Source: Desulfobacterales bacterium (GTDB lineage Bacteria; Desulfobacterota; DSM-4660; Desulfatiglandales; JALVZP01). From it: a stretch of 6,106 bases of DNA. Of the stretch, positions 1 through 5,861 are shown one piece after another (position 1 is the stretch's first letter; each line of letters begins with the position of its first letter). The translations under genes and the position numbers were made by a program. Location: NCBI GenBank assembly GCA_027037575.1, contig JALVZP010000327.1:1-6106 (forward strand), read 5' to 3'. The notes beneath the pieces were generated by a model. It searched no databases. It was not told the DNA's origin and saw only the letters and a program-made list of their open reading frames with translations.

Positions 1-1087
1 GGATGGAATAGTGTTTCTGGATAGGAAAGGAAATGTGTTGATATTCAACGAAGCGATGGAGAAACTTACTGGATATTCAGCAGATGAGATAATAAATAAG
101 GGTCATCTAAGCTATTTCTACGACATAAATCTTGCAAGGGAGAACATGAGGAAGATGAGAAGCAATGAATATGGGCCGCCAGGAAAATTGAATCCCATTA
201 GTATGACAATAAAACACAAATCAGGAGAAGAAATACCAGTAACACTTACTGCATCTATTATCAAGATAGATGGGGAAGAGATAGGAAGTGTAGGCATATT
301 CAGGGATATGAGGGAGATCAACAAGATGAGAGAGGATCTTGAAAGCACAAGACTCCAGTTGATCCAATCAGAAAAGATTGCATCCATAGGAAGGATGGCA
401 GCGGGAGTAGCTCATGAAATAAATAATCCTCTTTCAGGAATACTCATATATGCAGAGCTCTTAAAAGATGAACTAAAGGATAGACCTGAACTTCAGAAGG
501 ATATACAGGAGATAATTAATCAAACACTGAGATGTAAAAGGATCGTTTCAGAACTTCTTCAGTTTAGCCGCCAGTCTATTGGAAAGCCCTCTTATTTTGA
601 TCTGGAAGAGCTTCTAAATTTCTGCCTGAATATATTGCAGAAACAAGCCCTTTTTCATGACATAAAGGTAATAAAGAAAATAGAGCCTAATATGCCAAAG
701 ATGTATGGAGATATAGGACAGCTTCAGCAGGTATTTATAAACCTTTTTATAAATGCTGCAGATGCCATGGAAGGGAAAGGGACTCTAACTATCGAGACAT
801 ACTTTGATTCGGAAAATAATAGGTTTATTATAAAGGTGTCAGATACAGGATCAGGGATTCCTGAGGAATTAAGAGACAAGATTTTTGAGCCATTTTTTAC
901 TACCAAACCAACAGGTAAAGGCACAGGATTAGGCCTTAGTATCTCACAAAATATAGTTAATCTTCATGGTGGAAATATAAGGTTTGAATGTCCTCCAGAA
1001 GGAGGAACAACATTTATTATAGAACTGCCAGCAAAGGCTGAAGAAAAGTCTGTTGAACAACCTCTTTTTATTGGAGAGGAGGTATGA
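1..1087 (+). CDS. PAS-domain sensor histidine kinase, 5'-truncated by the window edge
   Basis: The reading frame is open from base 2 (Asp-Gly-Ile before the GTG at 11). The text DGIVFLDRKGNVL is the middle of a PAS fold, so the GTG at 11 is not the start and the gene continues upstream. Numbering residues from that GTG: PAS domain to about 103, a helical linker, then HisKA with phospho-acceptor His135 in AHEINNPL. The HExxN pattern (E136, N139) is known to support both kinase and phosphatase activity. The HATPase_c domain shows an N box (N244, N248), G1 box DTGSGIP (278-284), F box FEPFFTTK (292-299) and G2 box GKGTGLGLS (302-310). All catalytic boxes are intact. The closest group is the NtrB/AtoS-like soluble kinases that partner NtrC-type regulators, which agrees with the regulator two genes downstream. 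No membrane segment is seen in the visible part; a sensor domain or membrane anchor could lie upstream. The stop overlaps the next start (ATGA), implying translational coupling. Confidence 0.95.
   Translation, partial: DGIVFLDRKGNVLIFNEAMEKLTGYSADEIINKGHLSYFYDINLARENMRKMRSNEYGPPGKLNPISMTIKHKSGEEIPVTLTASIIKIDGEEIGSVGIFRDMREINKMREDLESTRLQLIQSEKIASIGRMAAGVAHEINNPLSGILIYAELLKDELKDRPELQKDIQEIINQTLRCKRIVSELLQFSRQSIGKPSYFDLEELLNFCLNILQKQALFHDIKVIKKIEPNMPKMYGDIGQLQQVFINLFINAADAMEGKGTLTIETYFDSENNRFIIKVSDTGSGIPEELRDKIFEPFFTTKPTGKGTGLGLSISQNIVNLHGGNIRFECPPEGGTTFIIELPAKAEEKSVEQPLFIGEEV
1073..1083 (+). promoter_or_regulatory. Ribosome binding site of the hybrid kinase, inside the upstream gene
   Basis: The purine run GGAGAGGAGGT lies in the last codons of the preceding kinase, directly before the ATG at 1084. 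AGGAGG sits only one base from the ATG, while GGAG at 1073-1076 has a normal 7-base spacing. The latter is probably the functional anti-16S pairing, unless ribosomes reinitiate after the overlapping ATGA stop/start. Confidence 0.7.
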
Positions 1088-2532
1088 ATAAAGGAGCAAA
1101 GGTATTAGTAGTAGATGATGAGAAGGTAGTAAGGGACGGTTGCCATAGAGTGTTAAGTAAAAGGGGATATGAGGTATATACTGCAGAAAGTGGTGAGAAG
1201 GCGCTTGAAATGCTGAAGGAAAAGGATGTGGATGTAATCCTGTTAGATCTAAAGATGCCTGGTATGAGTGGAGAAGAGGTATTAGAGATTATAAACAAGA
1301 AGTATCCTGACATACCTGTAATAATTATAACAGGACATGGAACAATAGATACTGCTGTAGAATGCATGAAAAGAGGTGCCTATGATTTTATTACAAAGCC
1401 TTTTCAGATAGATCAGTTCATTCTAACTATCTCTCGTGCTGTAGAGAAGAGGGAATTAGAGAAGCAGGCCCAGAAAAATCTGTATGATCTAAGTCTTGAA
1501 AAAAGCAGGTTAAAGACGATTATAAACTGCATGGCGAATGGAGTGATGGTTACAAATAAAAACCTGGAAGTAGTCTTACACAATCCAGCACTTATGAAAA
1601 TGATGGAAATAGAAGAGGAACTTGAAAGTCCTATTCCTATAGAAAGGATCATAAATGATGATTCCCTTATAGGAATACTAAGAAAGATCTTAGAAGAGAA
1701 TATAAAAGATGAGTTTTTTTATCTGGAGCTTAAGATCAAGAATAGATACATAAGAACAATATCTGCTTCTGCCTTAGGTCCTGAAGACATGGTTGTAGGG
1801 ACGGTGACAGTTTTAGAGGATATAACAGATTTTAAAAGGTTGGATGAGATGAAAACAGATTTTATAAATATGGTGGTTCATGAACTAAGGAGTCCTCTTT
1901 CTGCAATAAGGCAAATGAATACTGTATTAGTAGAAGGTCTTGCAGGACCGTTAAATGAAAAACAGAGAGATCTTATCAATAGACAGATCTCCAGGATAGA
2001 TGAGCTTCTCAATCTTATAAATGATCTTTTGGATGTTGCAAAGATAGAAGCAGGAAAATATGTTCAGCATTTTGTTCCAACAGATATATGTGAGATTATA
2101 AACAATATCATATCTCTTATGCAGGAAAAGGCAAAGCAGCAAGGAGTTGAATTAATATTTGTTTGTGAAAACAAAGAACCTGTCCCTGCTGATCCTGATA
2201 GTATAAAAGAGGTTTTCAGTAATCTAATAAGTAATGCTATCAATTATTCACTAGATGGTGGCAAGGTAGAAGTTACAGTAAAAGGGCTAAAGGAATATGT
2301 GGAGATAAAGGTCTCTGATACTGGTATAGGAATACCAAAGGATGAAGTCCCAAAGATATTTGATAAATTTTATAGGGTAAAGGATCCAAAGGCAAGGCAT
2401 GTAAAAGGGACAGGACTGGGCCTTTATATAGTCAAGAATATCATAGATGCACATAAAGGGAGTATTGATGTGGAAAGTGAAGTTGGAAAAGGAACGACTT
2501 TTAGGATACTTCTTCCTATAGCAACAAGATGA
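1084..2532 (+). CDS. Hybrid response regulator/histidine kinase (REC-PAS-HisKA-HATPase)
   Basis: This 482-residue protein has an N-terminal receiver domain (about 5-120) with acidic pair D11/D12, phospho-acceptor D55 in LLDLKMPG, T83 and K105 (TKPF): a complete active site. A charged helical linker (about 120-145) leads to a PAS domain (about 146-250). HisKA follows with H266 in VHELRSPL, then HATPase_c with N box (N380, N384), G1 DTGIGIP (412-418), F box IFDKFYR (425-431) and G2 GTGLGL (442-447). No membrane segment or HPt domain is seen, so it is a cytoplasmic kinase probably controlled by phosphorylation of its own receiver. The kinase core resembles the PhoR/VicK-like HELR group and differs from the NtrB-like core upstream, so the two are not recent duplicates. 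The ATG at 1084 overlaps the upstream TGA, and the receiver begins within a few residues, which supports this start. The inferred role is an intermediate between the upstream kinase and the NtrC-type regulator, or a second input to that regulator. Confidence 0.95.
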   Translation: MNKGAKVLVVDDEKVVRDGCHRVLSKRGYEVYTAESGEKALEMLKEKDVDVILLDLKMPGMSGEEVLEIINKKYPDIPVIIITGHGTIDTAVECMKRGAYDFITKPFQIDQFILTISRAVEKRELEKQAQKNLYDLSLEKSRLKTIINCMANGVMVTNKNLEVVLHNPALMKMMEIEEELESPIPIERIINDDSLIGILRKILEENIKDEFFYLELKIKNRYIRTISASALGPEDMVVGTVTVLEDITDFKRLDEMKTDFINMVVHELRSPLSAIRQMNTVLVEGLAGPLNEKQRDLINRQISRIDELLNLINDLLDVAKIEAGKYVQHFVPTDICEIINNIISLMQEKAKQQGVELIFVCENKEPVPADPDSIKEVFSNLISNAINYSLDGGKVEVTVKGLKEYVEIKVSDTGIGIPKDEVPKIFDKFYRVKDPKARHVKGTGLGLYIVKNIIDAHKGSIDVESEVGKGTTFRILLPIATR

Positions 2533-2533
2533 T

Positions 2534-3892
2534 ATGAGAATAAATAAGCCAGAAATTCTGGGAAAGGTCCTAATTGTTGATGATGAGGAGATAGTTAGAA
2601 AGGCATTAACAAAAGTAATAAAGAAAATTAATGCTATTCCAGTAAATGCAAAGGATGGTAAAGAGGCATTAAGGGCATTAAAAAGAAATTCCTTTGATCT
2701 CATCCTCCTCGATATAAGGCTTCCAGATATTGATGGAATAAGTCTCTTAAAAGAAATAAAGAAAAGGTATCCTTATATAGATATAATCATGATAACAGGT
2801 TATCCCAGTATTGAATCTACAGTAGAGTGTATAAAGCTGGGGGCATTAGACTATTTGGTAAAACCTTTTACTTTGAATAAGATTGAGGCTACCCTTCTAA
2901 AAGTACTATCTGAATCAGAAATCTTTTATAAGGATGAAGAATGTCTTCCTATAGACTCCTCCAGGGTCATAATAGGGAAAAGCCCTCCCATGAAAAAACT
3001 TTTTAGAAAGATATTTAAGGTTGCAGCCACTGATAGCACAGTCCTTATTACTGGAGAGTCAGGAACAGGAAAAGAGCTTGTAGCAAGAGCAATACATGCT
3101 TATAGCAACAGGAAAGAAAAAGAATTTGTTGCAGTTGATTGTTCTGCATTAGTTGAAACACTTCTTGAAAGTGAGCTGTTTGGCCATGTAAAAGGATCAT
3201 TTACTGGTGCATATCAGACAAAGCATGGACTTCTGGAGCTTGCAAATCATGGAACCTTCTTCTTTGATGAAATAAGCAATCTTAGTCCAAACATACAGGC
3301 AAAACTACTGAGGGTAATACAGGAAAGGGAATTTATGAAGATTGGTGATTACAAGAAGATAAAGGTGGATATAAGGATTATATCTGCCTCCAATAAAGAC
3401 ATAAGCAAAGCAGTAGAAAAAGGAGAGTTTAGAGAGGATTTGTATTATAGGCTTAGTGTAGTTCCAATAAATCTGCCTCCTTTAAGGGAAAGAATTGAAG
3501 ATATCCCTCTCTTAGTAGACCATTTCCTGAAGAAGATATCTAAGAAAATAAAAAGAGAACCACCAGAAGTATCAAAAGAAACAATGGAGATATTAAAACA
3601 TTATCCATGGCCTGGAAATGTGAGGGAGTTAGAGCATGTAATTGAGCGTATCCTTATCTTAGAGGACACAGACATCATAAAGCCAGAGCATCTTCCATCC
3701 TTTATCATTCAACAGGATGATGAAATAAAGGATTTTGTAAAGCTACCTCTGAGTCTTGAAGAGATGGAAAAGAGATATATCAAGTTTGTCCTGAAATATA
3801 CAAAAGGTAAAAAGACAGAAGCAGCACGCATACTTGGAATAAACAGAAAGACCTTGAGCATGAAGATAAAGAAGTATGGAATACAGATATAA
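2534..3892 (+). CDS. Sigma-54-dependent response regulator, NtrC/AtoC family (REC-AAA+-Fis HTH)
   Basis: The 452-residue length is normal for the family. The receiver (about 10-125) carries D16/D17, phospho-acceptor D60 (LLDIRLP), T88 and K110. The AAA+ domain (about 147-375) has Walker A GESGTGKE (174-181), sigma-54-contacting loop GSFTGA (221-226, a variant of GAFTGA), Walker B with D245/E246 in FFFDEIS, sensor I region ISASNKD (283-289), the arginine-finger region FREDLYYRL (299-307) and sensor II WPGNVREL (359-366). A Fis-type helix-turn-helix (about 407-450) ends the protein with TEAARILGINRKTLSMKI. Every element needed for ATP-driven remodelling of sigma-54 polymerase is present. It begins one base after the hybrid kinase stop without a strong Shine-Dalgarno, so it probably relies on translational coupling. 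Its phosphodonor is presumably one or both upstream kinases. Its targets cannot be told from the window. Confidence 0.95.
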   Translation: MRINKPEILGKVLIVDDEEIVRKALTKVIKKINAIPVNAKDGKEALRALKRNSFDLILLDIRLPDIDGISLLKEIKKRYPYIDIIMITGYPSIESTVECIKLGALDYLVKPFTLNKIEATLLKVLSESEIFYKDEECLPIDSSRVIIGKSPPMKKLFRKIFKVAATDSTVLITGESGTGKELVARAIHAYSNRKEKEFVAVDCSALVETLLESELFGHVKGSFTGAYQTKHGLLELANHGTFFFDEISNLSPNIQAKLLRVIQEREFMKIGDYKKIKVDIRIISASNKDISKAVEKGEFREDLYYRLSVVPINLPPLRERIEDIPLLVDHFLKKISKKIKREPPEVSKETMEILKHYPWPGNVRELEHVIERILILEDTDIIKPEHLPSFIIQQDDEIKDFVKLPLSLEEMEKRYIKFVLKYTKGKKTEAARILGINRKTLSMKIKKYGIQI

Positions 3893-3893
3893 G

Positions 3894-4106
3894 TTATCCT
3901 TCCTTTACTGGAAGGACATGTATTGCCTTGATTATAAGAAACACCTCATCCCCCTCCTTTAGTCCAAGCTCTTCAACAGATTCAGTAGTAAGGACAGATG
4001 CCATTTTATTTATCTCTTTTACCTCAAATTTCACAAGACTCATCACATCACCCTTTTTTAAGGACTTAACTGTTGCCTTTATCTTATTTCTTGCCCCATA
4101 CTTCAT
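3894..4106 (-). CDS. mop: Molbindin (Mop), small molybdate/tungstate-binding protein
   Basis: This 70-residue protein is a single Mop/TOBE domain. It begins MKYGARNKIKATVKSLKKGD and ends with ESVEELGLKEGDEVFLIIKA plus a short tail. The ARN-x-(I/L)-K-(A/G)-x-V start, the central S-V-L-T-T-E-S-V block and the LGLKEGDEV-x-x-x-I-K-A end match clostridial Mop proteins in sequence and in length (about 68-70 residues). Family members assemble into hexamers that bind molybdate or tungstate in the cytoplasm for storage, buffering or delivery. A longer frame reaches an ATG at 4148, but the ATG at 4106 is chosen: it has an excellent Shine-Dalgarno 6 bases upstream, and the 14 extra residues are not part of the domain. 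The gene converges on the regulator with a one-base gap and diverges from the RACo-like gene. It suggests demand for Mo or W enzymes such as formate dehydrogenase, which is inference. Confidence 0.9.
   Translation of the reverse strand: MKYGARNKIKATVKSLKKGDVMSLVKFEVKEINKMASVLTTESVEELGLKEGDEVFLIIKAIHVLPVKEG
3897..3916. terminator. Hairpin between the convergent regulator and mop genes (possible weak terminator)
   Basis: TCCTTCC (3897-3903) and GGAAGGA (3910-3916) form a perfect 7-bp inverted repeat with a 6-base loop. It starts 4 bases after the regulator stop and lies within the last codons of mop on the other strand. No clear T-run follows on either strand, so it is not a canonical intrinsic terminator. 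It could still mark the 3' ends of the two converging transcripts. Confidence 0.4.
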
Positions 4107-4112
4107 TGAAGA

Positions 4113-4119
4113 CCCCTCC
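4113..4119 (-). promoter_or_regulatory. Shine-Dalgarno deciding the mop start
   Basis: On the minus strand GGAGGGG precedes the ATG at 4106 by 6 bases. This optimal spacing favours the 70-residue protein over the 84-residue extension from 4148, which has no comparable purine run at the right distance. Confidence 0.8.
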
Positions 4120-4171
4120 ATCTGTTTTTGCTGAGTATATATAATCAAGACTCCTGATTTGTAAAATTATT

Positions 4172-4206
4172 TTTTTTGATAAAGATACCTTATAAAGATC
4201 AAAAAA
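4172..4206. repeat. 9-bp inverted repeat with 17-bp spacer
   Basis: TTTTTTGAT (4172-4180) and ATCAAAAAA (4198-4206) are perfect inverted arms. The right arm is shared with a second, tighter inverted repeat. They could form a symmetrical operator or alternative hairpins in a leader RNA. The low complexity of the arms means chance occurrence is possible. Confidence 0.5.
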
Positions 4207-4216
4207 TCCTTTTGAT
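4198..4216. repeat. 7-bp inverted repeat with 5-bp spacer
   Basis: ATCAAAA (4198-4204) and TTTTGAT (4210-4216) are perfect inverted arms around AATCC. The left arm is also the right arm of the larger repeat beginning at 4172, so the two pairings are mutually exclusive. The position, about 70-90 bases before the downstream ATG, suits an operator near the promoter. Confidence 0.5.
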
Positions 4217-4275
4217 TGAAATATCCTTGCTTTTTTGACTAACAAAAATTATATGAATTACACAAAAAGAAAGAT

Positions 4276-4280
4276 GGAGG
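4276..4280 (+). promoter_or_regulatory. Shine-Dalgarno of the RACo-like gene
   Basis: GGAGG lies 7 bases before the ATG at 4288. The same frame is closed upstream by a TAA at 4240-4242, which fixes the maximum extent of the protein and excludes a longer N-terminus. Confidence 0.85.
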
Positions 4281-4287
4281 AAAAATA

Positions 4288-5838
4288 ATGGAAGAAGAGA
4301 AATTAATTCGTCTTGTAGATGCAAAGATGAATCCACCAAGTCTAAAGGACAATACTGCTGATAAAGATAGGCTTATTAGGGCATTAAAAAAGACCTTAGA
4401 GAAAGAGGAAATACATATAGATTTTTCTTTAATAAAGGAGCTTCCTTATAAGCTAAGGGACAATAATTATGATGTCCTGGCCTGCATATTTGATCCAGGA
4501 AGAGAAATAAGGGTGTTGGATATATTTGAAAAAGATACCAGGATATATGGAATATCAGTGGATCTGGGAAGCACTACTGTTGTGATGAGATTAATTAGAT
4601 TAAATGATTTAGAAAACTTAGATGAGATTACATTTCACAATCCCCAGATAGAGATTGGCACAGATATACTTACCAGGATTCATTATGCATCCAAGCCAGA
4701 TGGATTAAAAAGATTACAAGAGATGCTCATTGATGAAATGAATAGAAAAATAGAGGAACTTACTAAAAAACATAATATTCTTTTAGAACACATAATAGGA
4801 ATAGCTGTTGCAGGAAATACCAGTATGACCCATCTCTTTTTAGGACTTACTCCCTACTGGATATGTAGAGAGCCTTACATACCTGTTGTAAATAAATTCG
4901 ATCCAATAAATGCATCAGATATAGGATTAAATCTAAATCCAAGAGCAGTCTTAATTGTATTTCCGAATGTGGGAAGCTATTTTGGTGGAGACCTAATAGC
5001 AGGTATACTTGCATCTGGGATGGCACATCAGAATGAGGAGATATGCATGTTAGTAGATGTTGGAACAAATGCAGAGGTTGTCCTTGGGAATGGAGACTGG
5101 CTTATAGGATGTGCTGGTGCTGCAGGTCCTGCCCTTGAAGGAGGAGTTGCAAGCATAGGCATGATGGCAGGTCCTGGTGTGATAGATAAAGTAAAGATAG
5201 ATCCTGAAACACTCGAGATAGAATATCATACCATAGGGAATCTTCCACCTATTGGGATATGTGGATCAGGCCTTATTGATCTTGTTGCCCAGATGTTTAT
5301 CGCAGGAATGATAGACATAAGGGGAAAGTTTGTGCCTGAAAGATGTGGGAATAGGCTTATAGAAAAGGATGGAATAAAGTATTTTATAGTTGTTCCAAAG
5401 GAAAAGTCAGGAACAGGAAAAGATCTTACTATTTCTCAACCTGACATAGATTCTCTGATAAGATCAAAAGCAGCTATGTATACAATACTGACAACCATTG
5501 TAAATACAGTTAATCTTAGCTTTGATGATATAGGAAAATTCTATATTGCTGGGACATTTGGATCATATATAGATCCGAGATCTGCAATCACTATTGGTAT
5601 GATACCTGATCTTCCCATAGAAAGATATGTGGCCCTTGGGAATACTTCCATAAAAGGGGCAAGTATGTTATTTTCTTCCAGAATTTATTATAATGAAATG
5701 CTACGGATAAGGGATATGATTACTTACATAGAGCTAAATGTAAATCAAGAATTTATGCAGCTATTCAGTGCAGCAAAATTTATCCCCCACACTGATAGGT
5801 CACTATTTCCATCTGTAAAAAGATATAATGAAAAATAA
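4288..5838 (+). CDS. RACo-like ASKHA ATPase (DUF4445), corrinoid-protein reductive activator family, without Fe-S domain
   Basis: This 516-residue protein matches the linker/middle plus C-terminal ASKHA parts of RACo, which uses ATP to drive reduction of Co(II) to Co(I) in inactive corrinoid proteins. Residues 1-80 resemble the RACo linker/middle region (PPSLKDNTADKDRLIRAL). The ATPase core shows phosphate-1 motif YGISVDLGSTTV (87-98), VAGNTSMTHLFLG (174-186), GGDLIAGILASG (233-244), phosphate-2 motif LVDVGTNAEVVLG (255-267), GCAGAAGPALEGG (274-286), GICGSGLIDLVA (323-334), adenosine motif YIAGTFGSYIDP (419-430) and LGNTSIKGA (450-458). It ends with the family-typical IPHTDRSLFP. Full RACo proteins are over 600 residues and start with a 2Fe-2S ferredoxin; RamA-type activators end with a 4Fe-4S ferredoxin module. 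Here the six cysteines (66, 193, 253, 275, 325, 353) are scattered and neither module exists. An upstream in-frame stop shows this is not a mis-called start. It may need a separate electron donor or act on another target. serA follows after 23 bases. Confidence 0.88.
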   Translation: MEEEKLIRLVDAKMNPPSLKDNTADKDRLIRALKKTLEKEEIHIDFSLIKELPYKLRDNNYDVLACIFDPGREIRVLDIFEKDTRIYGISVDLGSTTVVMRLIRLNDLENLDEITFHNPQIEIGTDILTRIHYASKPDGLKRLQEMLIDEMNRKIEELTKKHNILLEHIIGIAVAGNTSMTHLFLGLTPYWICREPYIPVVNKFDPINASDIGLNLNPRAVLIVFPNVGSYFGGDLIAGILASGMAHQNEEICMLVDVGTNAEVVLGNGDWLIGCAGAAGPALEGGVASIGMMAGPGVIDKVKIDPETLEIEYHTIGNLPPIGICGSGLIDLVAQMFIAGMIDIRGKFVPERCGNRLIEKDGIKYFIVVPKEKSGTGKDLTISQPDIDSLIRSKAAMYTILTTIVNTVNLSFDDIGKFYIAGTFGSYIDPRSAITIGMIPDLPIERYVALGNTSIKGASMLFSSRIYYNEMLRIRDMITYIELNVNQEFMQLFSAAKFIPHTDRSLFPSVKRYNEK

Positions 5839-5850
5839 AAAAAAACAGAT

Positions 5851-5857
5851 AAGGAGG
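5851..5857 (+). promoter_or_regulatory. Shine-Dalgarno of serA
   Basis: AAGGAGG ends 4 bases before the ATG at 5862. This is a strong site in the 23-base gap after the RACo-like gene. The gap leaves no room for a terminator, which supports co-transcription. Confidence 0.85.
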
Positions 5858-5861
5858 AGCT

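Larger units (their letters stand above)
4107..4287. promoter_or_regulatory. Divergent mop / RACo-like intergenic region, putative promoters
   Basis: This strongly AT-rich spacer must hold the promoters for both divergent genes. For mop, TATACT on the minus strand (4139-4134) is a plausible -10 giving a leader of about 20 bases, with only a poor -35 (TTTACA, minus strand at 4165-4160, spacing too long). For the rightward gene, TTGCTT (4227-4232) and TATATG (4250-4255) have 17-bp spacing but match sigma-70 consensus weakly; TTGACT at 4235-4240 has no good partner. No GG-N10-GC sigma-54 element was found on either strand by eye. Two overlapping inverted repeats lie in its centre and are listed separately. 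Confidence 0.4.

Noticed and set aside
11..13. GTG at 11 as the start codon of the first kinase
   Set aside because: The frame is open to the window edge and the residues before it (D-G-I) belong to the PAS fold, so the gene is truncated by the window and not started here.
1099..1110. 12-base identity AAGGTATTAGTA at 1099 and again at 5865
   Set aside because: Both encode Lys-Val-Leu-Val at the first beta strand of unrelated proteins; codon bias explains it, with no flanking similarity.
2287..2703. 138-codon minus-strand open frame spanning the hybrid kinase/regulator junction
   Set aside because: It is antisense to two well-supported domains (HATPase and receiver) and its translation shows no recognisable family; a by-product of AT-rich codon use.
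3928..4134. 68-codon plus-strand open frame opposite mop
   Set aside because: It is antisense to a clear Mop domain, is Ser/Phe-rich low-complexity in translation, and has no ribosome binding site; it is a shadow frame.
4107..4148. 14-residue N-terminal extension of the Mop protein from an ATG at 4148
   Set aside because: The extension is not part of the Mop domain, and the ATG at 4106 has a strong, well-spaced Shine-Dalgarno that lies inside the would-be extension.
4172..4216. FNR/CRP-type operator (TTGAT-N4-ATCAA)
   Set aside because: The half-sites are present, but the spacer is 17 bases in that orientation and the closer pair is in the opposite orientation, so the consensus is not met.
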